In this document: in pieces, positions 1 to 9,549 of the stretch | Layout: the number at the start of each line of letters is the position of its first letter | How positions within the stretch are numbered: position 1 is the first letter of the stretch | From: Saprospiraceae bacterium | Lineage (GTDB): Bacteria > Bacteroidota > Bacteroidia > Chitinophagales > Saprospiraceae | Length of the DNA: 64,000 nucleotides | Reading direction: 5' to 3' | NCBI GenBank assembly: GCA_022448945.1 | Contig: JAKVCV010000016.1 | Location: 62,001 to 126,000 of the forward strand | Translations under genes and position numbers: made by a program | The notes under the pieces: generated by a model | Told to the model about the DNA's origin: nothing | Databases searched by the model: none | What the model saw: only the letters and a program-made list of their open reading frames with translations

Positions 1-1185
1 CTCATAAAGGGTAACAGTTGGTCCAATTGTAGCACGTATTTTTACTATTTCAATTTTATAATTGAGTAGAGTTTCAATAATTTGATCCTTATTAGACTCT
101 AGTTCAGCACGATCAACAGGAGTTTTTTGGTCAGCATAAGTTTCAAGCAGATCAAAAGAAGGGCTTTCATAATTTGGAAGATCAAGAGTGGGGTCATAAG
201 GTTCAAAATGATCTTTATTCTCTTCAGTTATTGCTATTTCAATCTCCTCTGCCTTGTCATTGATCTCTACTTCCACATTATCATCTGAATTCTCATCTTT
301 TTCTTTTTTGTTTAACCCCAAGGACAATTGGCTTTTGGTTAAATTAATATTCTTATCCTCTAATTCTAAATTGGTTTCAGAATCGTCCTTTTTAGTTGCT
401 TCAGCTTCAGTTTCAACTTTTGTATCAAGTTCTATAATTTCTTTAGGGGTTTCCTTTTCAGCAATTTTATCAAAAGGATTTTTAAAAGTATTTGAAGGTC
501 TAAGCGCTTCAACTTTTTTTGGTGCTGCTATTTCAGGTTTTAATTCTGGTAGAGGCGTTAATCTAAATAGTTTTCTAAGGGTTGCGTTTATATTTTTAAT
601 AGTGAAAGCTGCACGTAATTCATCAACGGATAAACCATCTTTGAAATTGGGATTGCTGTTCCAAACTACAAAACCAAGAAAACCAAAAATGAGGATTGCC
701 ACAGTACCTATTGTACCGACAAAACCATCAAGAATATTTACCATTACAGCACCTACTGCGCCTCCCCACGGAAAGCCATAGGCATTCATAATAAAGGCTA
801 AGAGAAAACTTGACCATAACATGGTTAATAAAGAACGTTTATAAACTGGTATTAATTTTTTAACCGGTGTTTCGAGTATAAGATTCATACCAGTAATAGA
901 GAGCAGAAATACCAAAATAAAAGAAGGAAAACCAAAGCCCCAATAAAAAAATTGGTGAGCAACAACAGCACCAAGACGTCCTAACCAATTCTGTATTTCA
1001 TTAGAGGTAAACAAGTCAGACCAATTGGCATTATCCCAATCAACTTTCCAGGTAAAAAGATATGAAGAAAAAGCAATAAAGAGATAGAGTGCAAGAAACA
1101 AACAAAACAGACCTAGTAATTTGGGAATCCGTTCATCTTTCATTCTTCCTTTTATAGCAACCCGTTTTTTTTTCTTTTTGGCCAT
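1..1185 (-). CDS. ftsK: DNA translocase FtsK, N-terminal part (C-terminus lies outside the window)
   Basis: The frame starts at an ATG at 1183-1185 and stays open to base 1 (395 codons), so the gene runs off the left edge. The protein opens with a basic stretch (MAKKKKKR), followed by about four membrane segments between residues 20 and 180. A long Lys/Glu/Asp-rich linker covers roughly residues 190-350. The final visible residues, IGPTVTLYE, match the start of the FtsK/SpoIIIE alpha-beta motor region. FtsK anchors at the division septum and pumps DNA to resolve chromosome ends. The motor ATPase and gamma domains are not in the window, so their integrity cannot be judged. The identification is secure from architecture plus the conserved motor-domain entry motif. 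Confidence 0.9.
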   Translation of the reverse strand, partial: MAKKKKKRVAIKGRMKDERIPKLLGLFCLFLALYLFIAFSSYLFTWKVDWDNANWSDLFTSNEIQNWLGRLGAVVAHQFFYWGFGFPSFILVFLLSITGMNLILETPVKKLIPVYKRSLLTMLWSSFLLAFIMNAYGFPWGGAVGAVMVNILDGFVGTIGTVAILIFGFLGFVVWNSNPNFKDGLSVDELRAAFTIKNINATLRKLFRLTPLPELKPEIAAPKKVEALRPSNTFKNPFDKIAEKETPKEIIELDTKVETEAEATKKDDSETNLELEDKNINLTKSQLSLGLNKKEKDENSDDNVEVEINDKAEEIEIAITEENKDHFEPYDPTLDLPNYESPSFDLLETYADQKTPVDRAELESNKDQIIETLLNYKIEIVKIRATIGPTVTLYE

Positions 1186-1448
1186 TATAAAATAAATATC
1201 AATTAGTTAAAGGGTAATTCAATTTGGAGCTTATAATAACTTTTATGCCTCAATCAAAAGTAAGTAATAAAATTGAGGATTGAAATATTTAGATGAAAAA
1301 AATGTAACGTTTTTGCTGATGTCAAGTTCATAGTATAAGCAAATCTTTGTATTTCGAACAAAAATTAAGCCATTTTTCTTTTAATCACACTCTATTAGTC
1401 AAAGAGATCATTTTTTCGGAATAAGTTCAATTTTATTATATTTACAGC

Positions 1449-3236
1449 ATGAAAGAATTGGCCTATTTAAATAAATATTTCATTAAGTATAAGTGGCGGT
1501 TTTTATTGGGTATTTTATTTGTTGCTACATCCAATTATTTTCGGGTTTTACAACCTCAGATTATCAGGTATTCACTTGACCTTGTAGTAGACAATGTAAC
1601 TCTTTATGGGTTATTCGATGGTTTTGAATTACAAAAGTTGTTATTCAATAAAATTGGTAAAACCCTATTGTTTTTTATGGGTTTAGTCATCTCTTTAGCA
1701 CTACTAATGGGTTTTTTCATGTATTTCATGCGTCAAACACTGATTGTAATGTCTAGACTTATAGAATACGACTTACGTAATGAAGTGTATGGCCATTATG
1801 AAAAACTTAGTCTGGCTTTCTACAAACGCAACAACACCGGTGATCTAATGGCACGGATTACAGAAGATGTAAATCACGTACGTATGTATCTTGGTCCTGC
1901 TGTTATGTACTCCATAAATCTAACCGTTCTTTGTTCATTGGTTATTTATTCAATGATACAGGTAAGCCCCACGCTAACGCTTTATTCTTTGATTCCGTTA
2001 CCTATTCTATCCTTTTCAATTTATTATGTTACAAATATTATAAATAAAAAAAGTGCAAAAATACAAGCTCAACTTTCTACATTAAACAGTATTTCGCAAG
2101 AAGTATATTCAGGCATTCGTATTGTAAAATCTTACGGCCAGGAAAAAGCAATGGGAAATTATTTCAAAAATGAAACAGAAGATTTTAAATCTAAATCTAT
2201 GGAATTGGCAAAAGTAAATGCCTTTTTTCATCCCTTAATGTTATTGCTAATAGGCGTCAGTACGATTATTACAATATATGTAGGTGGAATATTGGTAGTA
2301 AATGGCAATATTTCCGCAGGCAATATAGCAGAATTTGTAATTTATATCAATATGTTAACTTGGCCTGTAACCTCAATAGGTTGGGTTGCTTCTATCATTC
2401 AAAGGGCTGCTGCTTCCCAAAAAAGGATAAACGAATTTTTGAAAACACAACCCGATATTAAAGGAGACAATAGTATTACACCTTGTATTATTAAGGGTGA
2501 GATTGAATTTTCAGATGTTTCATTCACTTATCCTGATACAGGCATTAAAGCCCTTAAAAACATTAGTTTTAAGATAAAAAAAGGAGAAAAACTGGCTATT
2601 ATTGGTCGCACCGGATCTGGAAAAACGACTATAGCTGACCTATTGCTGCGTATGTATGATGTAACTTCTGGCAATATCTATATTGATGGAAAGTCAATTG
2701 TTAAGCACAATCTGGCACACTTACGTAAACAAATTGCATATGTACCTCAGGATGTTTTTCTTTTTTCAGATTCTATTTATAACAATATTTCCTTTGGAAA
2801 TAGTGATGCGAGTAAAGAAAAAATAATTGAATATGCTAAACATGCAGCAGTATACAAGGACATCATGGGTTTTCCCGAGCAATTTGAATCTATTATAGGA
2901 GAACGAGGTGTTACCTTATCTGGAGGACAAAAGCAACGTATTTCAATTGCCAGAGCATTAATTAAAGAGCCAGATATAATCCTACTGGATGATTGCCTTT
3001 CAGCAGTGGATACTAAAACAGAGGCCCAAATTACTTCGTTTTTTAGTAATACTTATTCAGATATAACAACTATAGTCATTACACATAGACTATATGCATC
3101 CATAGAGTTCGATAAGATCATTGTACTTGATGATGGTAAAATTGTAGAAACTGGCAATCATGAAACATTAGTTAAAGCGGGTGGATATTATGCTCACATA
3201 TATGAAAAACAACGTTTAGAAGAAGTAGAAAAATAG
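1449..3236 (+). CDS. ABC transporter, fused permease and ATPase (MsbA/MdlB-type exporter half)
   Basis: A 595-residue half-transporter: six membrane segments in residues 1-320, then a nucleotide-binding domain. The Walker A motif GRTGSGKTT lies at residues 386-394, the signature LSGGQ at 490-494, followed by a Walker B ending LLDD and the D-loop SAVD. An H-loop histidine is present in VITHRL. The residue after the Walker B aspartate is Asp rather than the usual catalytic Glu, a change common in one half of heterodimeric exporters. No partner half is adjacent, so it either homodimerises or pairs with a distant gene. Family: type IV ABC exporters for lipids, drugs or peptides; the substrate is not deducible. 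It is transcribed divergently from ftsK across a 263-base gap. Confidence 0.9.
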   Translation: MKELAYLNKYFIKYKWRFLLGILFVATSNYFRVLQPQIIRYSLDLVVDNVTLYGLFDGFELQKLLFNKIGKTLLFFMGLVISLALLMGFFMYFMRQTLIVMSRLIEYDLRNEVYGHYEKLSLAFYKRNNTGDLMARITEDVNHVRMYLGPAVMYSINLTVLCSLVIYSMIQVSPTLTLYSLIPLPILSFSIYYVTNIINKKSAKIQAQLSTLNSISQEVYSGIRIVKSYGQEKAMGNYFKNETEDFKSKSMELAKVNAFFHPLMLLLIGVSTIITIYVGGILVVNGNISAGNIAEFVIYINMLTWPVTSIGWVASIIQRAAASQKRINEFLKTQPDIKGDNSITPCIIKGEIEFSDVSFTYPDTGIKALKNISFKIKKGEKLAIIGRTGSGKTTIADLLLRMYDVTSGNIYIDGKSIVKHNLAHLRKQIAYVPQDVFLFSDSIYNNISFGNSDASKEKIIEYAKHAAVYKDIMGFPEQFESIIGERGVTLSGGQKQRISIARALIKEPDIILLDDCLSAVDTKTEAQITSFFSNTYSDITTIVITHRLYASIEFDKIIVLDDGKIVETGNHETLVKAGGYYAHIYEKQRLEEVEK

Positions 3237-3277
3237 CTTCACTAATAAAACTATAGCATTATTATCTTTAAAATTAA

Positions 3278-4123
3278 TTATTCAATGGAATCTTCATTAT
3301 CATAAACAATAGGGTCCCTATATCCTATAAATGGAATTTTAAGCAAACTAATAATATTGGAAGCTTCCTTTTTATCCATATATGTGTCTACGCCATAAAC
3401 TAATTTGGTATTATCTATTATAACAAAAGTTCCAAAAATCCTATCCCAAAAAGAAAAGATATTCCCAAAATTTGTATCAGAATATGGCTGACGATAATGA
3501 TGATGTATACGATGCATATTTGGTGTACAAAAAACTATTCTTAAGAGCTTATCCAAAAAGGATGGCATATTTAAATTCGAATGGTTGAATTGCGTTAGCA
3601 CCACCGAAGCTGTTTGGTATAAAAATATTAGCCACATTGGAGCACCTACGACAAAAACAGCTGCTGTAGTAAAAAGAAATCTAATTACAGATTCACCAGG
3701 ATGATGTCTATTCGCAGTGGTAGTATCTACATTTTGATCTGTATGGTGAATAACATGAAATTGCCACATCCATTTGATCTTATGTTCTATATAATGTGGT
3801 AGCCAGGCTCCAGAGAAATCCATCATCATCAGACCAAATGTAGAAGCAATTAAAGGGTCTGCTCCAATCCAATTAAGTATACCAAAATTATATTTTTCCA
3901 CCCACAAAGCCGCAGCAACAAGAATGAAAGCCATTACAAAATTTACGGCTACAGTAGTAAGCGTAAAAAAAACATTAGTAGCAGTATGGGTTGTTTTATT
4001 ATAGAAATTTTTAAATAAAGGTATTGTGTTTTCAATAATAAAAAATATAGCAAGCCCACCGAATAAAACAGCAGCACGGTGCACTGTTGGCATATCAGCA
4101 AAATAGGCTTCGATCTGGTCCAT
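3278..4123 (-). CDS. Sterol desaturase / fatty acid hydroxylase family membrane enzyme
   Basis: 281 residues with about four to five membrane segments. The di-iron histidine clusters of the fatty acid hydroxylase superfamily are complete: H110-x3-H114, H123-x2-HH127 and H204-x2-HH208, plus a further HH at 140-141. Members use a non-haem di-iron centre and O2 to hydroxylate or desaturate lipids, sterols or carotenoids in the membrane. The substrate here is not evident. It stands between the ABC exporter (convergent) and a 3-hydroxyacyl-CoA dehydrogenase read in the same direction. Length is normal for the family. Confidence 0.88.
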   Translation of the reverse strand: MDQIEAYFADMPTVHRAAVLFGGLAIFFIIENTIPLFKNFYNKTTHTATNVFFTLTTVAVNFVMAFILVAAALWVEKYNFGILNWIGADPLIASTFGLMMMDFSGAWLPHYIEHKIKWMWQFHVIHHTDQNVDTTTANRHHPGESVIRFLFTTAAVFVVGAPMWLIFLYQTASVVLTQFNHSNLNMPSFLDKLLRIVFCTPNMHRIHHHYRQPYSDTNFGNIFSFWDRIFGTFVIIDNTKLVYGVDTYMDKKEASNIISLLKIPFIGYRDPIVYDNEDSIE

Positions 4124-4198
4124 TTATGATAATTTATGAAATATCTAAAAAATTTAAAAAAACTAGAATAGGTTAAGTTAAAGATATTAAAGGCACAA

Positions 4199-5110
4199 TC
4201 AATTTACAAATGAAGTATCATTTTTTTTAAACATTGAAGAAACTAAAAGTTCCTTAGAGCCTTTCTGATATTTATAAAAACCCTCTCCGGATTTACGCCC
4301 CAAATATCCAGCAGTAACCATATTAACCAATAATGGGCAGGGCGCATATTTAGGATTGCCAAAACCATCATATAATACCCTCAAAATTGACAGGCAAACA
4401 TCTAATCCTATAAAATCAGCAAGTTGTAATGGTCCCATAGGGTGCGCCATTCCTAATTTCATTACGGTATCAATTTCTTCCACTCCTGCTACAGATTCAA
4501 ATAATGAATAAATAGCTTCATTGATCATAGGCATAAGTATTCTGTTAGCAACAAATCCAGGGTAATCATTCACCTCGGTAGGAACTTTTCCCAGTTTCAA
4601 TGATAGATCCATAATAGTTTTTGTAACTTCATTAGAAGTAGCATAACCTCTGATTACTTCTACCAACTTCATTACAGGAACAGGATTCATAAAATGCATT
4701 CCAATCACTTTTTCTGGTCGATTGGTTACTGCTGCAATTTTAGTAATAGATATAGAAGAAGTATTTGTTGCAAGAATTGCGTTTTTAGGCGCAAAATCAT
4801 CCATTTGTTTAAATATTTTTAATTTCAGGTCAATATTTTCTGTAGCAGCTTCTACAACTAAATCAGCATTTTTCGCAACTTCAGAAAGTGTGGTTGATGT
4901 TTTAATATTTGATATAGTAGTAGCTTTTACGTCTTCAGTAATTTTTTCTTTTTTAACCATTCTGTCTAAATTATTATTGATCGTTGCGATAGCTTTTTCG
5001 AGAGCAGATTCAGCAACATCAACCAAAGAAACAGAATATCCGTTCATAGCAAAAACATGTGCAATACCATTACCCATTGTTCCTGCGCCAATAACAACTA
5101 TATTTTTCAT
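4199..5110 (-). CDS. 3-hydroxyacyl-CoA (3-hydroxybutyryl-CoA) dehydrogenase
   Basis: 303 residues from the ATG at 5108-5110. The frame is open a further 26 codons upstream, but the conserved Rossmann start (MKNIVVIGAGTMGNG, GxGxxG at residues 8-13) begins at this ATG, so the upstream part is treated as leader. Other family motifs are present: ATNTSSISIT, the catalytic histidine in GMHFMNPVPVMKLVE, and the C-terminal GxLGRKSGEGFY signature. The enzyme oxidises L-3-hydroxyacyl-CoA with NAD in beta-oxidation or butanoyl-CoA metabolism. It is a stand-alone dehydrogenase without a fused hydratase. It lies downstream of glutamate dehydrogenase but is separated from it by a strong terminator. Confidence 0.9.
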   Translation of the reverse strand: MKNIVVIGAGTMGNGIAHVFAMNGYSVSLVDVAESALEKAIATINNNLDRMVKKEKITEDVKATTISNIKTSTTLSEVAKNADLVVEAATENIDLKLKIFKQMDDFAPKNAILATNTSSISITKIAAVTNRPEKVIGMHFMNPVPVMKLVEVIRGYATSNEVTKTIMDLSLKLGKVPTEVNDYPGFVANRILMPMINEAIYSLFESVAGVEEIDTVMKLGMAHPMGPLQLADFIGLDVCLSILRVLYDGFGNPKYAPCPLLVNMVTAGYLGRKSGEGFYKYQKGSKELLVSSMFKKNDTSFVN

Positions 5111-5190
5111 TTTATTAAAATTTATAAGGATTAAAAAACATAAAAATATTTGAATAGGAAAGTTAACATTAAAGATTCCTTCAAACATAT

Positions 5191-5227
5191 AAAAAACAAA
5201 ATGCCTGTTTCAACAAAAGAAACAGGC
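5191..5227 (-). terminator. Intrinsic terminator of the glutamate dehydrogenase gene
   Basis: A perfect 9-bp stem (GCCTGTTTC / GAAACAGGC, 5203-5211 and 5219-5227) with a 7-base loop is followed on the minus strand by a T-rich run (complement of 5191-5202). It sits 25 bases beyond the gdh stop codon and inside the leader of the next minus-strand gene. Confidence 0.85.
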
Positions 5228-5251
5228 AATAAAAAGATTTTATAATATCAT

Positions 5252-6664
5252 TTAAGGCCATATCCCCAAAGCAAGATAATCATTGGCAATTTTTTTGATA
5301 GCATATACCATAGCTGCAGTACGAAGATCTTTTATTTCGGGATTAGACTTCCAAGTCTCCCTTATTCCATTGTAGGCATTAATCATAGTTTCTTCAAGCC
5401 CAGAGCGAACTAAATCAACTTCATCAGCACCAAAAGTCAGTAATTTGCGTTCACTTTCATTCAATTGTTTTCCCGTCATTTTAAGAACCAGGTCTACTAG
5501 CAATTCATATCTATTAGCTTCAAAGCGTTTTTGCATACGTCCAAAACGCATGTGCGATAAGTTTTTTAACCATTCAAAATAAGAAACCGTAACACCTCCA
5601 GCATTAGCATACATATCTGGAATGATTAAACATCCTTTTTTTAGTAAAACTTCTTCAGCTTCAGGTGTTACCGGACCATTAGCTGCTTCTACTATTATTT
5701 TTGCTTTTATATTAGCAGCATTTGTTTCATTTATCTGATTTTCAAGAGCAGCGGGTACCAAAATATCACATTCCATTTCTAATGCAGCAGCTCTGTGTTC
5801 CATAGTTGTAGAGCCAGGAAAACCTATGATCGAGCCAGTTTCTTTTCTAAATGCAAGTAGTTCATGAATATCAATACCATTAACATTATAGATAGAACCT
5901 TCATATTCAGCTATTCCAATAATTTTTACTTTACCCTCATCCTGAGAGATCGTACCTGTATAAGACCCTACATTTCCCAATCCTTGTATAACCATCGTTT
6001 TGCCTTCTAATCCTGTAGTTAAACCCAATGCAGACATATCATCTTCATGATTGCAGGCTTCTCTTACTGCATAATATACACCGCGGCCTGTTGCTTCGGT
6101 ACGTCCATTAATACCATTTTGAGTAACAGGTTTTCCTGTAACGCAACCAGCTGCATCAATTTCACCAGGTTTTAAAGATACATAGGTATCCATAATCCAT
6201 GCCATTTCACGTGGTCCCGTACCATAATCAGGTGCTGGGACATCCATACCAGGGCCAATAAAATTTTTGCGAATCAACTCAGCTGCATAACGTCTGGTAA
6301 TTCGTTCTAATTGTTCTTCTGTGTATTTTCTAGTATTTATTTTTACACCACCTTTGGCACCACCAAAAGGAACATCTACTACTGCACATTTATAGGTCAT
6401 TAGAGCAGCTAAAGCCATTACTTCATCTTGATTCACCCCCATACTGTATCGAATTCCACCTTTAGTCGGCATTCTGTGATTTGAGTGTTGTACACGATAA
6501 GCCTCGAACACTTCGACATCATCACCAATTCTAACAGGAAATCTAGTTCTAAAAACAGAATTACACCATTTAATTTGTTCCAACAAGCCACTGGACAATT
6601 CAGTGTGCGCAGCAGCTTTATCAAAATTTTTCTCGACTCCTTCAAAAAAGCTATAATTTGACAT
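5252..6664 (-). CDS. Glutamate dehydrogenase (Glu/Leu/Phe/Val dehydrogenase family)
   Basis: 470 residues. The N-terminal substrate domain has PTKGGIRY and the family signature VPFGGAKGGVKIN containing the catalytic lysine. The NAD(P) domain shows GLGNVG and the late VEAANGPVTPEA motif. The enzyme interconverts glutamate with 2-oxoglutarate and ammonia in the cytoplasm. It is slightly longer than the usual 410-450 residues. It appears monocistronic: a perfect stem-loop terminator follows it. Cofactor preference (NAD or NADP) cannot be read safely. Confidence 0.93.
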   Translation of the reverse strand: MSNYSFFEGVEKNFDKAAAHTELSSGLLEQIKWCNSVFRTRFPVRIGDDVEVFEAYRVQHSNHRMPTKGGIRYSMGVNQDEVMALAALMTYKCAVVDVPFGGAKGGVKINTRKYTEEQLERITRRYAAELIRKNFIGPGMDVPAPDYGTGPREMAWIMDTYVSLKPGEIDAAGCVTGKPVTQNGINGRTEATGRGVYYAVREACNHEDDMSALGLTTGLEGKTMVIQGLGNVGSYTGTISQDEGKVKIIGIAEYEGSIYNVNGIDIHELLAFRKETGSIIGFPGSTTMEHRAAALEMECDILVPAALENQINETNAANIKAKIIVEAANGPVTPEAEEVLLKKGCLIIPDMYANAGGVTVSYFEWLKNLSHMRFGRMQKRFEANRYELLVDLVLKMTGKQLNESERKLLTFGADEVDLVRSGLEETMINAYNGIRETWKSNPEIKDLRTAAMVYAIKKIANDYLALGIWP

Positions 6665-6739
6665 AGTTTTTTTTGTTATAGTTAAATAAATAAAAGTTAC
6701 TAAATAGAGAACATTAAAAAATAATATTAAATTTTAATA

Positions 6740-6952
6740 TCAATCTTTTTTATGAATTTCCTGCTCTAATCTGGCAAGTTTACGTTCTAAAAAAACAAGT
6801 AAACCAATAACACAAATAAAAAGAATCATCAAAACCCCGACAACAACATATATTTTCCCAATATTACCAAAATAATCGCTCGATTTACCATCCTGCGCAA
6901 AGGTAAGAAAGGGTATTATATTCAAAAATAAAATGATTGCAAATTTATTCAT
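6740..6952 (-). CDS. Small CcmD-like cytochrome c assembly protein
   Basis: 70 residues: a cleavable signal-like N-terminus (to about residue 20, ending TFAQDG), one membrane segment around residues 33-54, then a short charged tail (LERKLARLEQEIHKKD). This size and topology, directly downstream of a CcsA/CcmC-type gene and read in the same direction, match the small CcmD-family proteins of Bacteroidota that accompany CcsA in haem delivery for c-type cytochromes. The assignment rests on context and topology because sequence conservation in this family is poor. A possible -7 element TAGATTTG lies upstream at 6984-6991 on the minus strand. Confidence 0.6.
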   Translation of the reverse strand: MNKFAIILFLNIIPFLTFAQDGKSSDYFGNIGKIYVVVGVLMILFICVIGLLVFLERKLARLEQEIHKKD

Positions 6953-7066
6953 TTTTTATATATTATTACATTGTGATATAAATCAAATCTAAAAATAAAA
7001 TAATAGAAATTTGTATATACATAGTTTATTAAAGAAACAAAAACTAGATATAAACTCTATCTATCA

Positions 7067-8140
7067 TTAACCATAATTATCTTCCATTACTTTTTGTTTT
7101 AATTTCTCAATCCTAGTAGCAATTTGAGAGATCCAAATCCCCATAAATATCCAACCTATAACTGCTGGATAAAAAACCATTCTCATTGTATTATCCAAGT
7201 CAAGTTTACTAAAAGCTGGATTATTGCCCATTCCAGGATGTAAACTATCTACCATTCGAGGTATTATATATAATAAAGGAATAAGAGTAGCAAAAGCAAA
7301 TATATTATATATTGCAGAAATTCTACCACGTTTATCAACATCATCGAATGAACTTCTCAACACAAAATAGGCTAGATAAATTAACAAAGCTACTGCCGAA
7401 GTATTTTGTTTAACATCAAATGACCAATAAGCCCCCCAGGTATATCTTGCCCAAAGTGCGCCTGTAAATATACCAGCAAGACCAAACAAAACACCTACAG
7501 TAGCATATGAAGATGCTTTAATGTCATGTTCTAAATACTGGGGATTGCGTAAAAACAAAATACTATGGTATACAGAAATAAATAGTAAAACCATCATTGC
7601 AAACCACATAGGAACATGATAAAATAAATTTCTAATTGTTTCTTCCAAAATATTTAGAAAAGGGAAAGTTGTTTTACTATTTGATTTGTACGGTTTAATC
7701 GTACAAAAAGCCTGAGATTCATTAGAGTTGATAAGACTATCTTCAAAAAAAATTACTGACTCTAAAGAAGTATATCCATTGTTATTACCCTGCATCTCCA
7801 ATAAAGGGAAAGGTGATTTCTTGCCATTCTCTCCTTTTGTCTGAACTGGCAATTTCCCAAGAGGTATATCAAAAAAAAGGGTTAGATTACTATTACTTTT
7901 AACTTGTACCTTCTTGGCACATATAGCATTTTTAGGATTCAGGCGTATCCTTGCTTCATAATTGCCTTTATCTACTAAAAAAGATGCATTGTATGCCTCA
8001 ATAGACAAAGCCAATTCTTGACCACCTTTGGCTACTCTGGGAGAAACCTCCAATACACCAGTACTTAGAGGTATTAGAAAACCGGCCAAAATGCTATAGG
8101 CGATTAGAAGAATTGAAGCTAATTTTAAGTATCTAGTCAT
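7067..8140 (-). CDS. ccsA: Cytochrome c biogenesis protein CcsA/CcmC-type, with a large extracytoplasmic insert
   Basis: 357 residues. The C-terminal half is a haem-handling membrane protein: conserved FYHVPMW with H175, and a tryptophan-rich haem motif WGAYWSFD at residues 235-242 (the consensus has WD; here FD). About six membrane segments follow residue 172. Unusually, the first membrane segment (about 7-27) is separated from the second by a soluble segment of about 140 residues (30-170), whereas CcmC proteins are usually near 220-250 residues with short loops. The insert would face the periplasm. The small ccmD-like gene follows 114 bases downstream, supporting a haem export/assembly role. 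Function of the insert is unknown. Confidence 0.82.
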   Translation of the reverse strand: MTRYLKLASILLIAYSILAGFLIPLSTGVLEVSPRVAKGGQELALSIEAYNASFLVDKGNYEARIRLNPKNAICAKKVQVKSNSNLTLFFDIPLGKLPVQTKGENGKKSPFPLLEMQGNNNGYTSLESVIFFEDSLINSNESQAFCTIKPYKSNSKTTFPFLNILEETIRNLFYHVPMWFAMMVLLFISVYHSILFLRNPQYLEHDIKASSYATVGVLFGLAGIFTGALWARYTWGAYWSFDVKQNTSAVALLIYLAYFVLRSSFDDVDKRGRISAIYNIFAFATLIPLLYIIPRMVDSLHPGMGNNPAFSKLDLDNTMRMVFYPAVIGWIFMGIWISQIATRIEKLKQKVMEDNYG

Positions 8141-8170
8141 CTATTAAAATTTCTAAATGAAGTATTTTAA

Positions 8171-8713
8171 TTATTGTTGTTCAATAAAACTAAAACAAGA
8201 TTGACCATACTGGCGAAGGTCTATAAAATTAGGGTGATTTGCAAAATTTTGTCTAGAATCATGTTCGATAATTAAAAGACCATTGGTTTTTAATAGGTTT
8301 TTGTTAAAAACCAATTCAGAAATTAATTGAATTTTTTGCGAATCATAAGGAGGGTCGGCAAAGATTATATTATATTGATCATGATGAAATCTAAGAAACT
8401 TAAAAACATCTTGTTTATGCACACTAAGTATATTTTCAATGTTAAATTTTTTTGCATTTTGTCTAATATAGTTTGTGCAAGGGTTAAATTTTTCTACACA
8501 AACCACTTTTTTTGCTCCTCTGGACGCAAATTCATAAGCTAAATTACCTGTACCTGAGAACAAATCAAGAACTTCGATTCCTTCTAAATCAATCTTATTA
8601 AAAAGAATATTAAATAAACTTTCTTTTGCCTGATCTGTAGTGGGTCGAGTTTTCCAATTAGGATTGGGTAAATCAAAACGCTGTCCTTTTAAAAAGCCAC
8701 TAATTATTCGCAT
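8171..8713 (-). CDS. rsmD: 16S rRNA (guanine966-N2)-methyltransferase RsmD
   Basis: 180 residues, normal length. Starts MRIISGFLKGQRF, has the early RPTTDQAKESLFNIL motif, the SAM-binding LDLFSGTGNLAYE and the catalytic DPPY tetrapeptide (ADPPYD). RsmD methylates N2 of G966 in 16S rRNA during 30S assembly. Its start overlaps the end of the upstream DUF3822 gene by 10 bases, indicating translational coupling; this pairing recurs in Bacteroidota. Confidence 0.93.
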   Translation of the reverse strand: MRIISGFLKGQRFDLPNPNWKTRPTTDQAKESLFNILFNKIDLEGIEVLDLFSGTGNLAYEFASRGAKKVVCVEKFNPCTNYIRQNAKKFNIENILSVHKQDVFKFLRFHHDQYNIIFADPPYDSQKIQLISELVFNKNLLKTNGLLIIEHDSRQNFANHPNFIDLRQYGQSCFSFIEQQ

Positions 8714-9549
8714 AATTTTAAACTAAACAAATCAAAGAAGAAATTTTTCGGACAACTATTCTGAATTTTTTCACTAAACAGATAAAAAGTAGGTCTGTTT
8801 ACAAAATGAATTGTTTTAATATATTTTAGAAGAAGTTTATAAATTTCTGAGTCCATTACTAACTCTCCTACAATATGTAAAGGGATTTTTTGAGGTGAAA
8901 TATTCAGCTGTTTGTATACCAACAAAACATAATATAAACAATCAGAAGAAGCTTTAAACGAAAAAATATTATGAAATATAAGCTTAGAATTCTCAACTAC
9001 AGTTAACATTACATAATGGTCATAGATATTGAGAAATATATTTTTCGAACTGGTGCTATCAAAATTATTTATAAAATTATTAATCAATCCAGTTGAAATA
9101 TGATAAAACTTGGCATCTGGTAAATAATCAACAATGCAGTTAATATACTGTTCTTCAAAAGCATAAATATTTACTGCTTTAAGGAGTTCAACATCATCAT
9201 AAAGTACTTGATCATTGCGAAGTAAGGTATTTGTAAGACTTAAATAAGAAGTAGCTTCAGAGGCATCAAACAAATCTAATGGAAGTAAAGAAAACCTAGG
9301 AGAAAAGACACCAACCTTTACTGTTCTAAATTTATTTCTAATAATACTATCCTCCAAAAGCAATTGTTTCAAAAAGGACTGAGATTTATCATCTGAAAGA
9401 TGATAAGCTCTTAAACTAAGAACTTGTTTTTGTTGATTACTTATTACATAAGAAAACCTGTCTTTTCCCATTAGAATTGACAGGTCATAAGAATGAGTTT
9501 GATCTTTTCTAAAATCATCCTCAAATATATTGTAAATAATATCTACCAA
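8704..9549 (-). CDS. DUF3822 family protein
   Basis: 281 residues. The N-terminus (about residues 10-40, SYDLSILMGKDRFSYVI) and placement directly before rsmD match DUF3822, a Bacteroidota family with an actin/HSP70-like, PilM-related look but unknown role. There is no in-frame ATG before the conserved region: an in-frame stop lies at 9550-9552 and the next codon, TTG at 9547-9549, is the likely start. The nearest ATG (codon 27) would remove conserved sequence. The TTG overlaps the end of the upstream gene by 7 bases, and the 3' end overlaps rsmD by 10 bases, so the three genes look translationally coupled. Confidence 0.8.
   Translation of the reverse strand: MVDIIYNIFEDDFRKDQTHSYDLSILMGKDRFSYVISNQQKQVLSLRAYHLSDDKSQSFLKQLLLEDSIIRNKFRTVKVGVFSPRFSLLPLDLFDASEATSYLSLTNTLLRNDQVLYDDVELLKAVNIYAFEEQYINCIVDYLPDAKFYHISTGLINNFINNFDSTSSKNIFLNIYDHYVMLTVVENSKLIFHNIFSFKASSDCLYYVLLVYKQLNISPQKIPLHIVGELVMDSEIYKLLLKYIKTIHFVNRPTFYLFSEKIQNSCPKNFFFDLFSLKLCE

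Noticed and set aside
254-781. Open plus-strand frame of about 175 codons over the ftsK gene
   Set aside because: Serine/phenylalanine-rich sequence that is the antisense shadow of the FtsK linker; the minus-strand frame has clear FtsK motifs.
4722-5153. Open plus-strand frame of about 143 codons
   Set aside because: It is antisense to the 3-hydroxyacyl-CoA dehydrogenase gene, whose motifs are unambiguous.
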